Origin: an uncultured Prevotellaceae bacterium
GTDB lineage: Bacteria > Bacteroidota > Bacteroidia > Bacteroidales > Bacteroidaceae
NCBI GenBank assembly: GCA_946185485.1
Contig: CAMHJQ010000002.1
Coordinates: forward strand, 1-64,000
Direction of reading: 5' to 3'
Length of the DNA: 64,000 bases
The notes under the pieces were generated by a model. The model was not told where the DNA came from and did not search any database. It worked only from the letters and a program-made list of their open reading frames with translations. Of the stretch, positions 22,633 to 31,960 are shown one piece after another (within the stretch, counting starts at the first letter, position 1; every line of letters begins with the position of its first letter). The position numbers and the translations under genes are program-made.

Positions 22633-25569
22633 TCAGTTGAATCGTATGTTCATGGAAACAAAAGGAATGGCTGTGCCAAACACTGATAACTTATACCCCT
22701 TGATTTCTTCGCCTTCGGTGACATAATAGATGTTATAGGCATTCTTACGTGCGAGGACATTATATACACCAAATGAAAATGATGTGTGCAGAAAACTGGT
22801 CAGCTTGTGAGTAGGCTCTATGTTGAACGCCAGGTCCAGTCGCATATAGTCAGGAATACGGTAAGTGTTGCGTTCAGAATAGTATGGCATGAATTTCTGG
22901 TTGCGGGCATCGTAGTATTTACCTGCCGGCAACGTCGTCGGACGGCCTGTAGCATAGTTGAAATTGCTGGAGAGGCTGTATCGCTCCGTGAACTTCAGGT
23001 TGACGACGGCTTTCACCTCATGCGGACGGTCATATTCCGTGGGATACCAGTCGCCATCGTTCAGAGGCATGGCCACCCTCTTGTCATCCTGACGGAGAAA
23101 GGATCGCGCAAACGTATAGCTAACCCATCCATTCAGCTTACCCGTCGGTTTCTTCGCCTGCAGCTCGATGCCATAGGCTCTGCCTGTGGTTGAGATCACA
23201 TCGGTCTCAAGATGGTGGTTCATTAACAGGACGGCCGAGCTGCGGTAGTTGAGATAGTCGCTGATATGCTTATAGTAAACCTCGGCAGAGAATTCATATT
23301 GCTTGTTGGCAGTCTCATGGTAGATGCCGGCAGCCAACTGCCAACCGTTCTGGGGCTTGATGTTCAGGTCGGAAAGTTTCCAGATGTCAGTAGGTGACAT
23401 GATGGAGGTGTTCGACACCTTGTGGATATACTGATGCATCGTGTTGAAACCAGCCTTCAAAGAGAGGTTCTCCCTGATGGCATAGCGAGCCGACAGACGC
23501 ACCTCAGGGGCATGATAGGTCTTGATGACGCCCGACTCATAACGCGTGTCCAGCCATGTGCGCTCTGAAGGCAGTTCACCCGCTGCATAGTGGTTCACGT
23601 CGCGAGGACCAAGAGCATTGAACATGGAATAGCGCAAACCAGCCGAAACTGACAGCTTCTCCGTCAACTGACGTTCATAATCAATATATACCGCACTTTC
23701 CATCGCCTTCTCGCGCTGCAGTTGGTCTGTCGTGATGTTTGATTCTGCACCTACTGGCTCGTACTTGCCTACCTGCACGTTATAATGCTGTAAGGAGAGG
23801 CCATAAGACAGAGAATGCTTCTCTGACAGGCGCTGACGGATATGCAGCTTCCCCCATAGCTGGTCAATACCGAAACTCAGTCGGGCAGCCATTGTAGGCA
23901 CGTTCCTGTTCTCGTTGAAATAGTCGTAATGGTCTAGTCCGGCAGAGAGTGTAGCCGTTATCTTCTCATTCAGGATAGAGCGCCACTCTACAGAGAAGTT
24001 CTGGTTTTGATAACCGTAATTATCCTCCGAGCTGAACGAGAACTTGTCGGCACTCCAATAGCCGCAAATCTTCAAACGGTGCAGACTGTTGGGTTTCCAA
24101 GTCAGTACACCTCCCAAATCGTAAAAGTTAGCAGTACCGTCTTTGTAACCGCTCTTCTCGGGAAGTTTCTTGAGCATCCAGTCGCTATAGGTCGTACGGC
24201 CGTTGAGCAGCAGTGACATGTGGTCCTTGACAATCGGAATCTCCAGATTCGCCTTGCTGGTCAATGCGCCAATGCTTGCCGAGCCCGTAAACTTCTGCAT
24301 ATTGGCCTCCTTCGAGTTGACTTTCAGTACACTGCTGATTCTGCCTCCATACTCTACGGGAATGCTCGACTTGAACAGTTCGACATCCTCAACGGCATCA
24401 GAATTGAACGACGTGAAGAGACCGAACAAATGGGACGGGTTATAAACCGTACCTCCGTTGAAAAGTATCAGGTTCTGGTCGGTAGCTCCTCCTCGTACAT
24501 TATATCCGCCGGAAGCCTCGCCAACGGTAGTGACACCAGGCAGGGTGAGCACAATCTTCATAATATCCGACTCGCCAAAGGCCGACGGAATGTTCTTCAG
24601 CACCTGGGGCTTGAATTTTTCAGCGCCCATCATCATGTTATTCACGGCCGACTGTCGACCACCAACAACGACAATTTCGCTCAGCTCCTGGTCGTCAGCA
24701 ACACTTACCTTAGCTTTCTTCACCCCAGGCACTACATATACCTTGCTCTGCGTCTTGGCAGCGATCATGACGCTATCAAGGACGGGGATGCCGGTAATCA
24801 GCAGTTTTTCGTCAACAGCCTTGGCTGAGGCGGTTTGGCGTAGCTGACTGACTTTTATGTCGTTCGATTCCTGCTCGGCTATGACGAGGGGTGTTCCAGA
24901 GATACTTTCAACGACTTTGACGAGGCTCCCTTCACGCTCCCTTTTCGAAAACGACAGGTGATTCTTCTTGGCAAACCGCTTGATTTGCTTTTTCTGTTCA
25001 GGGAAGAGGCTGGCCACGTCGGATGCGTTTTTTACGTGATGCATCCCTCCGTCTGGGGTGACGAGTGTGTAATGTTCTGATGTGGTGAGCGTCTTTTCCA
25101 GAAATGCCTTTCCTCCAAACAGTTTCTCGCCATCGTAGGTCTTCCACTCACTGTGGTAGAGACGTATGCCATTGGTGCTCCCATCGCAAAGCACAGACGC
25201 ATATCTTGTGCTGTCCTCGGGGGCCTGAACATATTTGTGGCCATCCATCTCAAACCAGTCTATGTATTCTTGTTCAGGCAACGTGAAAACACCTCTTGAC
25301 GGCGAAAGGACAACCACCCGCTGCTTCAACTGGTCATAACGCAACTGCACATGCTCGTAAATCACACCAAAATAGCTGATGCGCCCATGATAGACATTGG
25401 TATGGGCTTGATAGTAGGGAATGTCATGCCACAATGATTTGGAGTATGGTGGCTCGACAGGTCCCACATACAGACGAGCAAAATCTGTCGCAAGGGAACT
25501 GACCTCCTGAGCTCCAAGAGGATGCAGCCCAGCCATCAAACAGACCCATGCGATAAAAAACCTTTTCAC
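22633..25569 (-). CDS. TonB-dependent receptor with unusual N-terminal domain
   Basis: The 978-residue protein has a signal peptide ending at LGAQ and about 230 residues of an unrecognised domain rich in aromatic and charged residues. This occupies the place where a carboxypeptidase-like domain is common. A plug follows with GYNVRGGATDQNLILFNGG and VEYGGRISSVLKV, then a barrel ending in SMNIRFN. It pairs with the DUF4249 lipoprotein downstream. A role in import or surface handling of peptides is suggested only by the M16 peptidase gene 12 bp upstream. All four genes are tightly spaced and co-oriented. Confidence 0.88.
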   Translation of the reverse strand: MKRFFIAWVCLMAGLHPLGAQEVSSLATDFARLYVGPVEPPYSKSLWHDIPYYQAHTNVYHGRISYFGVIYEHVQLRYDQLKQRVVVLSPSRGVFTLPEQEYIDWFEMDGHKYVQAPEDSTRYASVLCDGSTNGIRLYHSEWKTYDGEKLFGGKAFLEKTLTTSEHYTLVTPDGGMHHVKNASDVASLFPEQKKQIKRFAKKNHLSFSKREREGSLVKVVESISGTPLVIAEQESNDIKVSQLRQTASAKAVDEKLLITGIPVLDSVMIAAKTQSKVYVVPGVKKAKVSVADDQELSEIVVVGGRQSAVNNMMMGAEKFKPQVLKNIPSAFGESDIMKIVLTLPGVTTVGEASGGYNVRGGATDQNLILFNGGTVYNPSHLFGLFTSFNSDAVEDVELFKSSIPVEYGGRISSVLKVNSKEANMQKFTGSASIGALTSKANLEIPIVKDHMSLLLNGRTTYSDWMLKKLPEKSGYKDGTANFYDLGGVLTWKPNSLHRLKICGYWSADKFSFSSEDNYGYQNQNFSVEWRSILNEKITATLSAGLDHYDYFNENRNVPTMAARLSFGIDQLWGKLHIRQRLSEKHSLSYGLSLQHYNVQVGKYEPVGAESNITTDQLQREKAMESAVYIDYERQLTEKLSVSAGLRYSMFNALGPRDVNHYAAGELPSERTWLDTRYESGVIKTYHAPEVRLSARYAIRENLSLKAGFNTMHQYIHKVSNTSIMSPTDIWKLSDLNIKPQNGWQLAAGIYHETANKQYEFSAEVYYKHISDYLNYRSSAVLLMNHHLETDVISTTGRAYGIELQAKKPTGKLNGWVSYTFARSFLRQDDKRVAMPLNDGDWYPTEYDRPHEVKAVVNLKFTERYSLSSNFNYATGRPTTLPAGKYYDARNQKFMPYYSERNTYRIPDYMRLDLAFNIEPTHKLTSFLHTSFSFGVYNVLARKNAYNIYYVTEGEEIKGYKLSVFGTAIPFVSMNIRFN

Positions 25570-25581
25570 GTTAAAGATTTA

Positions 25582-28515
25582 TTAGTAGCCGAAGACGTCC
25601 TCGAGGGTGAGGCGGCGGATGGGGGCTATCTTCTCGAGCGAGGGGATGTCAAGCTCCTTCTCGTCGCCCAACAGGATGTAGCGGTAGGGCTTGCGGGCTA
25701 TCTGCTGCTGCTCGAAACGGACGATGTCCTGCAGGGTAAGCTGCTGCAAGGCACGATAGGTCTGCTCGTTCAGGTCGTAGTCCAGTCCCAGGCGCTGCAT
25801 GTTCAGGTAGAGGTTGATGACGCCCGACTTGCGGTAGCGCACACTGGCCATCTGCTTGAGCACGCCCTCCTTGGCAATGCGGAAGGCAGCCTCGGACTGC
25901 GGGATGGTGTCCAGAATCTGGTGGAACTGGCGGATGCAGTCCATCATCTTGTCGTTCTGCGAGATGATGTGGGTGAAGAACATCTCCTTGTCGCCCTTCT
26001 TCGACACACCGCCGTAGTTGGCACCGGCATTGTAGGCCAGTCCACGGGCCTCGCGGAGTTCCTGGAAGACGATACCGTTCATGCCGCCGCCGAAGTACTC
26101 GTTGAAGAGGTTGATGGTAGCTTTCTCGCCGAGCTGCGGCTCACGGCCCTCGTTATGGTACATGCGCAGATAGATGTTCTTGGCATCGTATGGTGCTATC
26201 CACACCTCGTTCTGCGGGGTCTGCTGTGGCGTAAAGGGCTGACCCTCGGGGACGGTCTTCAGCGTCTTGGGTGTCTTATGCTCCTTGGCCAGCAGGGCGG
26301 CAAAGGCCTCCTGACTCATCGGACCATAGTATAATACGGTGTGCTGCAGGTTGTTGAGACCAGCCAGCAGGTCGAGCAACTGCTGTGGATTGGTGTCGCG
26401 CAACTGCTGTGCCGTCATGTCATCACGACGCACGTTATGAGGTCCATAGACGGCATAGTGGAAGAGGTAGTCAAAACAGGTGCGCTGGTCTTTCTTGGCA
26501 TCGTCGCGTCCCTTGAGGACGAGTTCCACGAACTGGTCGTAGGATGCCTTGTCGGCCTTGGCATTGTGTAGCACGTCCTCCAGCAGGCGCAGGGCAGCAG
26601 GCATGTTCTCGTTCAGTCCGGAGAGCGAGATATTGAGATTGTCGCCATTAACGTTGACGCTGTAGTTGCAGGCCAGCTTGTAGAACTGCTGCTTGATGTC
26701 GGTGGCAGAGAGTTTGCCAGTGCCAACATAGTCCAGGTAGCTGGCCGCCATGTCGTAGCGGTTGTCGTCCTCATGGCCGAACTCATAGCGGAAGGTGAGG
26801 TTGAAGAGGTCGTCATCATTATTCTTTTTATAGACAAGGGGTAAGTTCTTGTTTACCTGCCCCAGGGTGAGGGCCGTCTTGAAGTCGACGAACTCAGGCT
26901 GGATGGGTTCCACCTGCGACTGCTGGATGTCCTGGACGAAGCGGCTCACCTGGTCACGGTTGGTGGGGATGGGCGTGATGGCGGGCTTGTCTATCTTCTT
27001 CTGCAGCGAGTCGATGCCCTGACGCTTGAAGACGGTGGCATAGCCGTCGGTGAAGAAGCGGTTGGCAAAGTCTACCAACTGTTGCTTGGTCATGTGCGAG
27101 ATGCGGTCAATCTTCTTTGTCTGCTGGTCCCACGTGATGCCATTGATGAAGGCATCCATGTGCTGACGGACGCGCCAGCGGTTGTCCTCCAGCGCGCGCT
27201 GGTAGTTCAGCTTTCGGTTGTTGATGACCGACGGTAGCAGGTCGTCAGAGAAGTTGCCCTTCTTCAGGTTGTCTATCTCAGCGAGCATCAACGAGCGGAC
27301 CTCTTCCAGCGACTGGCCGGGCTTGGGCATGCCGATGAGCAGGAACTGGCTGTAGTCCTGCTGCGTCTGTATACCGGCCTGGGCCACCTGCACCTTCATG
27401 TCCTGATTGAGGTTGAGGTCGAAGATGCCGGCCTTGCCATTGCTCAGCAGGTCACCGATGACATCGAGCGTGTCGCACTGCAGGTCGCTGGCCTTATGTG
27501 CCAGCCACCCCATCCATACCTGTTCGGCCTGCTGGCCGATAACCGATGTGTCGGCAGGTGCTGTCAGCGCACGCTGCACGGGGAATACGGGCTGGGGCAC
27601 GGTCTCCAGCTGCCTGCCGTCAGCACCCAGGGCAGGCTTCCACAGTCCGAAGTAGCGGTCGATGACGGCGATGGTCTTGTCGGGGTCGAAGTCGCCAGCC
27701 ATACAGATGGCCACGTTGTTGGGCACATACCATTTCTTAAAGTAGTTCTTGATATTGGTAATGCTGGGATTCTTCAGGTGCTCCTGCGTGCCAATGGTGG
27801 TCTGCGTACCGTAGGGATGGGTGGGCGTCAGCTTCTTGCCCAGCGCACTCCATATCTTGTCGCCATCGTCCGTGAGGTAGATGTTATACTCCTCATAGAC
27901 GGCCTCCAGTTCCGTATGGAAGCCGCGGATGACCATGTGCTGGAAACGGTCGGACTGAATCTTGGCCCAGTTCTCAATTTCATTCGACGGAATATCCTCC
28001 GTATAGCAAGTGACGTCATTCGACGTAAAGGCGTTGGTGCCCGTAGCACCGATGGCCGCCATCAGCTTGTCGTACTCGTTGGGGATGAAGTACTGGGCAG
28101 CGACCTGCGACACCGAGTCGATGCCGTGGTAGGCAGCCTTGCGTGCCTCAGGGTCGGTGAGCAGGCGATAAGCCTCGTAGCGCTGTTCAATCTCGTCGAG
28201 CAGCGGAGCCTCTGCCGTCGGGTTGCTGGTACCAAACTGCTTGGTACCCTTGAACATCAGGTGCTCCAGGTAGTGGGCCAGACCCGTTGTCTCGGCAGGG
28301 TCGTTCTTCGAACCCGTGCGCACAGCAATAAAGGTCTGAATGCGCGGCCGCTCGTTGTTGACACTGAGGTACACCTTCAAACCATTGTCCAAAGTATAGA
28401 TACGCGTCTTCGTCAGGTCGCCCTCAACGGTATCATACTTGTAATCCTTCGCATTTAAAGGTAAAAGGGTAAAAAGGTAAAAAAGTAAAAAAAGAGAATA
28501 CTTTAATGCTTTCAT
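25582..28515 (-). CDS. M16 family (pitrilysin-type) metallopeptidase
   Basis: The 977-residue protein has a signal peptide ([18 protein letters not shown]), then two M16 halves. The active half has the inverted zinc motif HYLEH (H81, E84, H85) and a downstream glutamate region (EAVYEEYNIYL). The second half (about 520-960) is the inactive partner, with the R/Y-type GMNGIVFQELREARGLAY motif. M16 peptidases enclose and cut short peptides; with this leader it would be periplasmic. The signal peptide core is coded by AAAGGTAAAAAAG-type repeat on the other strand. The start codon overlaps (ATGA) the stop of a truncated four-helix protein frame. Confidence 0.93.
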   Translation of the reverse strand: MKALKYSLFLLFYLFTLLPLNAKDYKYDTVEGDLTKTRIYTLDNGLKVYLSVNNERPRIQTFIAVRTGSKNDPAETTGLAHYLEHLMFKGTKQFGTSNPTAEAPLLDEIEQRYEAYRLLTDPEARKAAYHGIDSVSQVAAQYFIPNEYDKLMAAIGATGTNAFTSNDVTCYTEDIPSNEIENWAKIQSDRFQHMVIRGFHTELEAVYEEYNIYLTDDGDKIWSALGKKLTPTHPYGTQTTIGTQEHLKNPSITNIKNYFKKWYVPNNVAICMAGDFDPDKTIAVIDRYFGLWKPALGADGRQLETVPQPVFPVQRALTAPADTSVIGQQAEQVWMGWLAHKASDLQCDTLDVIGDLLSNGKAGIFDLNLNQDMKVQVAQAGIQTQQDYSQFLLIGMPKPGQSLEEVRSLMLAEIDNLKKGNFSDDLLPSVINNRKLNYQRALEDNRWRVRQHMDAFINGITWDQQTKKIDRISHMTKQQLVDFANRFFTDGYATVFKRQGIDSLQKKIDKPAITPIPTNRDQVSRFVQDIQQSQVEPIQPEFVDFKTALTLGQVNKNLPLVYKKNNDDDLFNLTFRYEFGHEDDNRYDMAASYLDYVGTGKLSATDIKQQFYKLACNYSVNVNGDNLNISLSGLNENMPAALRLLEDVLHNAKADKASYDQFVELVLKGRDDAKKDQRTCFDYLFHYAVYGPHNVRRDDMTAQQLRDTNPQQLLDLLAGLNNLQHTVLYYGPMSQEAFAALLAKEHKTPKTLKTVPEGQPFTPQQTPQNEVWIAPYDAKNIYLRMYHNEGREPQLGEKATINLFNEYFGGGMNGIVFQELREARGLAYNAGANYGGVSKKGDKEMFFTHIISQNDKMMDCIRQFHQILDTIPQSEAAFRIAKEGVLKQMASVRYRKSGVINLYLNMQRLGLDYDLNEQTYRALQQLTLQDIVRFEQQQIARKPYRYILLGDEKELDIPSLEKIAPIRRLTLEDVFGY

Positions 28516-28652
28516 TTTTTCTGGATTATATTAATACTGTTTACTATTGTTCCTAAAATAACTTTGATATCATTGGATAAAGAATCATATTCTTGCTGAG
28601 TGACAAGTTCTGACTCATATAACAACTCTATCCAATTTACTTTTTTACCTTT
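28512..28652 (-). pseudogene. C-terminal remnant of a four-helix bundle (IVS-type) protein
   Basis: An open minus-strand frame with no start ends at TGA 28514-28512. It encodes NWIELLYESELVTQQ and YDSLSNDIKVILGTIVNSIN, matching the last helix pair of small four-helix bundle proteins of the 23S-intervening-sequence type. The upstream part is replaced by AAGGTAAAAAAGTAAA repeat and then the DUF4954 stop. Its TGA overlaps the M16 ATG by 2 bases plus context (ATGA), so it could still be read as a leader. Confidence 0.55.
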
Positions 28653-28655
28653 TCA

Positions 28656-30509
28656 TCAGTCTTCGTAGTCGATTTCGTGGTCGAGCTTCGAGATGAAGTC
28701 ATCGTACACCTCCTGTTCCACGTCGCCCATCTCAAACTCCTTCTGGGCGTCCTTGCGGATTTCGGCAATCCACGCACGGCGGGCACGGACATAATCCTCG
28801 CGGATGCGCTGCATGGCCTCCTCGGTCAGTTCGTCCAGACCGTAGTAGTCGAGAATCAGTTTATAAGTCCATGTCCACTGGTATTCCCGATAATGGTCGT
28901 TGATCTCCGCAAAGCGCTCCAGCACCTGGCTGATGCTTTCCAGCGCGCCTTTCTTGATATCGTCCAGCAGACGCTGCTCCTCACTGGCCGGCAGCAGCAG
29001 GCCGCTGAGGTCGTTCCACTGGCCTTCACCCACAGTAGAAGTAGGCTTGCCAAGGAATCCGCCCTTGACGGCACGCTTCAGCACGGCACCCATATAGATG
29101 CGCAGGGCAATGTCGTAGTACTTGATGCCCTTCTTCAGCGATGACGCATTGATGATATACTCCTGGAAATTGTACGACGACACATTGGCACCACCGGCCT
29201 GGCGCAGGTTCTCCAGTATCTTCTTGCCCTGCACAATCTCACCGACGGTGAAGGGACTGAGCCAGTCGAAGTTGATGATGCTCTTGCGACTGCTGACAGC
29301 ACGCTTGTCGCGCTTAGGCCACTTCTTGATGTCGCGGTAGAGTCCGACGGTAGTGATGTTACGACCAGGGACGATATACATGGTCTCGCCGTATGCCATC
29401 AGGTAGGCAAAGGGCAGACAGCGCATGTCGGGATGGTTCATCAGCTTGCCGAAGCAGACGCTGAAGGCACCAATCTTAGCCGGCATCAGCACGTAGGCAC
29501 CGCTGGCCGTCTTCGAGCCGCGCTCCAGGGTTCCGTAGTGCAACGGCCCCATCTTGTAGGCGTGGTTGGAGAAGTTGGTATTCGAGCCGGCATTATAGAA
29601 CGAGAACTCACCGCCGATGAGCAGCGAACTCTTGTGATGGCTGGCCGAGAACGGTCCGCAGAAGGCAGCGCAGGCCTCGCCGTTGGCCATATACGAATTG
29701 GCAAAGAACACGCTGGCCTCGGCCGTGAAGCCATTGGTAATCTGGCATGCCTCGCCCACAAAGCAGTCCTGCATCTTCACACTGTTGGTGATGCTGCAGC
29801 CATTGCAGATGATACTGTTCTCGCAGATGACACCCGTACCGATATATACCGAGTCGTCCTTCGAGCTGAGGATGGTACAGTCGCTCAGACGTGCAGCGCC
29901 GTTGATCTCGCAGTCGTCACGAACAACGGTATTGGTAATCTCCTTGGAATTGATGATCTTGACACGGTTGCCGATGGTGCCACGCTCGGGCTGCGTAAAG
30001 CGTATCTCCTCGTTGATGAGCCGTGTAATGCTGTCTTTCAGCTGCTTATCGCTGAAGTATTTCACCATGAAGGCTGCCAACTGCGAGTTCAGGTCACGGA
30101 ACAGGATGAGGTTGCCGTCACCCATCTCGTTGAGGACGCTGATGAGATGTCCCTCGCCGAAGGTAGCGCCCTCGGTGGTCTCCATCGTCGAGATGTTAGA
30201 GATATAGCAGTCGTCGCCAATGGTATAGTTATTGATGAAGTTTCCGACTTTCTCGATGAGGCAGTTGTCACCCACCGTCACATTGCGCAGTGTGGCATCG
30301 TTGATGCCGGCATGCTTGGTGAAGCCTTTGGTGACCTCCACCTGTTTCTCGAACACACCGAGCTGGATGTCGCCATAGAAGATGACACGGTGAAAACCGT
30401 ATGGTGAAAAATCTTCTGCCACCTGTACTCTGTTCCAGTCCTCAGCCCAGCAGCTGTTGTTTTCGAGCACTTGAATCTCTGCATCTGTCAGTTGTCTGTA
30501 AATTCTCAT
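28656..30509 (-). CDS. DUF4954 family protein (left-handed beta-helix)
   Basis: The 617-residue protein has a long run of hexapeptide-like repeats (about 65-300: NATLRNVTVGDNCLIEK, YIGTGVICENSIICNG, NSVKMQDCFVGEACQI) forming a left-handed beta-helix as in acyl/nucleotidyl transferases. A conserved C-terminal helical region follows (YYGLDELTEEAMQRIREDY). This matches DUF4954, a Bacteroidetes family with no proven activity; sugar-nucleotide-like chemistry is a guess from the fold. No signal peptide. It lies 27 bp after hflX on the same strand. Confidence 0.85.
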   Translation of the reverse strand: MRIYRQLTDAEIQVLENNSCWAEDWNRVQVAEDFSPYGFHRVIFYGDIQLGVFEKQVEVTKGFTKHAGINDATLRNVTVGDNCLIEKVGNFINNYTIGDDCYISNISTMETTEGATFGEGHLISVLNEMGDGNLILFRDLNSQLAAFMVKYFSDKQLKDSITRLINEEIRFTQPERGTIGNRVKIINSKEITNTVVRDDCEINGAARLSDCTILSSKDDSVYIGTGVICENSIICNGCSITNSVKMQDCFVGEACQITNGFTAEASVFFANSYMANGEACAAFCGPFSASHHKSSLLIGGEFSFYNAGSNTNFSNHAYKMGPLHYGTLERGSKTASGAYVLMPAKIGAFSVCFGKLMNHPDMRCLPFAYLMAYGETMYIVPGRNITTVGLYRDIKKWPKRDKRAVSSRKSIINFDWLSPFTVGEIVQGKKILENLRQAGGANVSSYNFQEYIINASSLKKGIKYYDIALRIYMGAVLKRAVKGGFLGKPTSTVGEGQWNDLSGLLLPASEEQRLLDDIKKGALESISQVLERFAEINDHYREYQWTWTYKLILDYYGLDELTEEAMQRIREDYVRARRAWIAEIRKDAQKEFEMGDVEQEVYDDFISKLDHEIDYED

Positions 30510-30536
30510 AAATTTATTGTGTTAGGTTCAATGATT

Positions 30537-31856
30537 TCATTCTTCTATCTGATAGAGAAAGTCGTTGTACGGATATTTCTGAACATGCAGTTCGCGCACC
30601 TTCTTATATAAGACATCACGCAACTCGTCGATATTCTCCTTGTTCTTGGCCGAGATAAACAGGCACTCACCAGCCATCTTCGCCATCCACGTCCGCTTCA
30701 GTTCGTCGAGCGAGATGTTTTCACGCGTGGGTTCCGTCAGGTCGTCGGCATCCTGGGGCGTCCAGGTGTAGGCGTCAATCTTGTTGAATACCAGCATCGA
30801 CGGCTTGTCGGCACAACCCAGATCGGCCAGTGTCTTCTCCACGACCATAATCTGCTCCTCGAAGTCGGGATGTGAAATGTCCACCACATGCACCAGCAGG
30901 TCGGCCTCGCGCACCTCGTCGAGCGTCGACTTGAACGAGTCAACCAGGTCGGTGGGCAGCTTGCGGATGAAACCGACGGTATCGGCCAGCAGGAAGGGCA
31001 GGTTGTCGATGACCATCTTGCGTACTGTCGTGTCGAGGGTAGCAAACAGCTTGTTCTCTGCAAACACGTCGCTCTTCGACAGCAGGTTCATCATGGTCGA
31101 CTTGCCCACATTGGTATAGCCCACCAGCGCCACACGAATAAGGCGTCCGCGGTTCTTGCGCTGTGTCGTCTTCTGCTTGTCTATCTCCACCAAACGTTCT
31201 TTCAACAGCGAGATGCGCTGACGGATGATACGCTGGTCCATCTCCAGCTGCGTCTCACCAGGTCCACGCAAACCCACGGAACCCTTGCCGCCGCCGGAAC
31301 CAGAGCCGCCGCCCTGACGCTCCAGATGGGTCCACAGACGCTGCAGACGGGGCAGCATATAGCGGTATTGTGCCAGCTCCACCTGCGTCTTGGCCTCGGC
31401 CGTCTGAGCGCGCATGGCGAAGATGTCCAGAATCAGACTCGTCCGGTCCAGAATTTTCACTTTCAGTTCCGCTTCGATGTTGCGGATCTGCTTGGCCGAC
31501 AGCTCGTCGTCGAAGATGACCATGCCCACGGGCTGGGGACATTGACCATTGAACATTGAACATTGACCATTGTCCATTGAACATTGACCATTGTCCAGCC
31601 ATTCATCATATTCGTCCTGGCACTGCTTGATATACTGCTTGATTTCGTCGAGTTTGCCCTTGCCGACATACGTCACCTGACTGGGGCCTTGCACCTTCTG
31701 CGTAAAGCGCTTCACGGTGACGGCACCAGCCGTGTCAGCCAGAAATTCCAGCTCGTCCAAGTATTCCTTGGTTTTCGCCTCGTCCTGCTGCTGTGTGATG
31801 AGTCCAACCAACACAGCTGTCTCGGCTTTGGCTTCTGAAATAACAAATTCCTTCAT
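30537..31856 (-). CDS. hflX: Ribosome-associated GTPase HflX
   Basis: The 439-residue protein has the HflX N-terminal domain, the glycine-rich linker (RQGGGSGSGGGKGSVGLRGPGE) and a G domain with GYTNVGKST (G1), DTVGFIRKLP (G3) and NKID (G4). HflX binds the 50S subunit and rescues or splits stalled ribosomes. In the N-terminal domain, residues about 87-107 hold NGQCSMDNGQCSMFNGQC, coded in frame by the TTGACCATTG-type repeat, a segment the family does not have. The start is 4 bp from the left edge of the symmetric divergent promoter, so the message would have hardly any leader. Confidence 0.93.
   Translation of the reverse strand: MKEFVISEAKAETAVLVGLITQQQDEAKTKEYLDELEFLADTAGAVTVKRFTQKVQGPSQVTYVGKGKLDEIKQYIKQCQDEYDEWLDNGQCSMDNGQCSMFNGQCPQPVGMVIFDDELSAKQIRNIEAELKVKILDRTSLILDIFAMRAQTAEAKTQVELAQYRYMLPRLQRLWTHLERQGGGSGSGGGKGSVGLRGPGETQLEMDQRIIRQRISLLKERLVEIDKQKTTQRKNRGRLIRVALVGYTNVGKSTMMNLLSKSDVFAENKLFATLDTTVRKMVIDNLPFLLADTVGFIRKLPTDLVDSFKSTLDEVREADLLVHVVDISHPDFEEQIMVVEKTLADLGCADKPSMLVFNKIDAYTWTPQDADDLTEPTRENISLDELKRTWMAKMAGECLFISAKNKENIDELRDVLYKKVRELHVQKYPYNDFLYQIEE
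31535..31605. repeat. In-frame TTGACCATTG/TTGAACATTG repeat inside hflX
   Basis: About 70 bp of units ACATTGACCATTGAAC and CATTGTCCATTG alternate within the coding sequence and preserve the reading frame. Confidence 0.88.
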
Positions 31857-31859
31857 AAT

Positions 31860-31928
31860 GGCTACAAAGGTAAGAAAAAAATATGTATCATCGTTTGTTT
31901 TTGTAGTTTTTTTCTTACCTTTGTAGCC
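31860..31928. promoter_or_regulatory. Symmetric divergent promoter between hflX and nagB
   Basis: A perfect 22-bp inverted repeat (31860-31881 and 31907-31928, 25-bp spacer) carries a -7 box TACCTTTG on each strand: 31872-31865 for hflX and 31916-31923 for nagB. For nagB a -33 TTTG is at 31894-31897, 18 bp away. Confidence 0.75.
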
Positions 31929-31960
31929 GATAAGACAAAAAACTTAATATTTTTAGACTT

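Noticed and set aside
27496..28458. Long plus-strand open frame opposite the M16 peptidase gene
   Set aside because: It lies entirely antisense to a conserved peptidase and has no recognisable motif; long antisense frames are expected from the GC-rich third codon positions here.
29433..30407. Long plus-strand open frame opposite the DUF4954 gene
   Set aside because: Antisense shadow of a conserved beta-helix protein; no motifs of its own.
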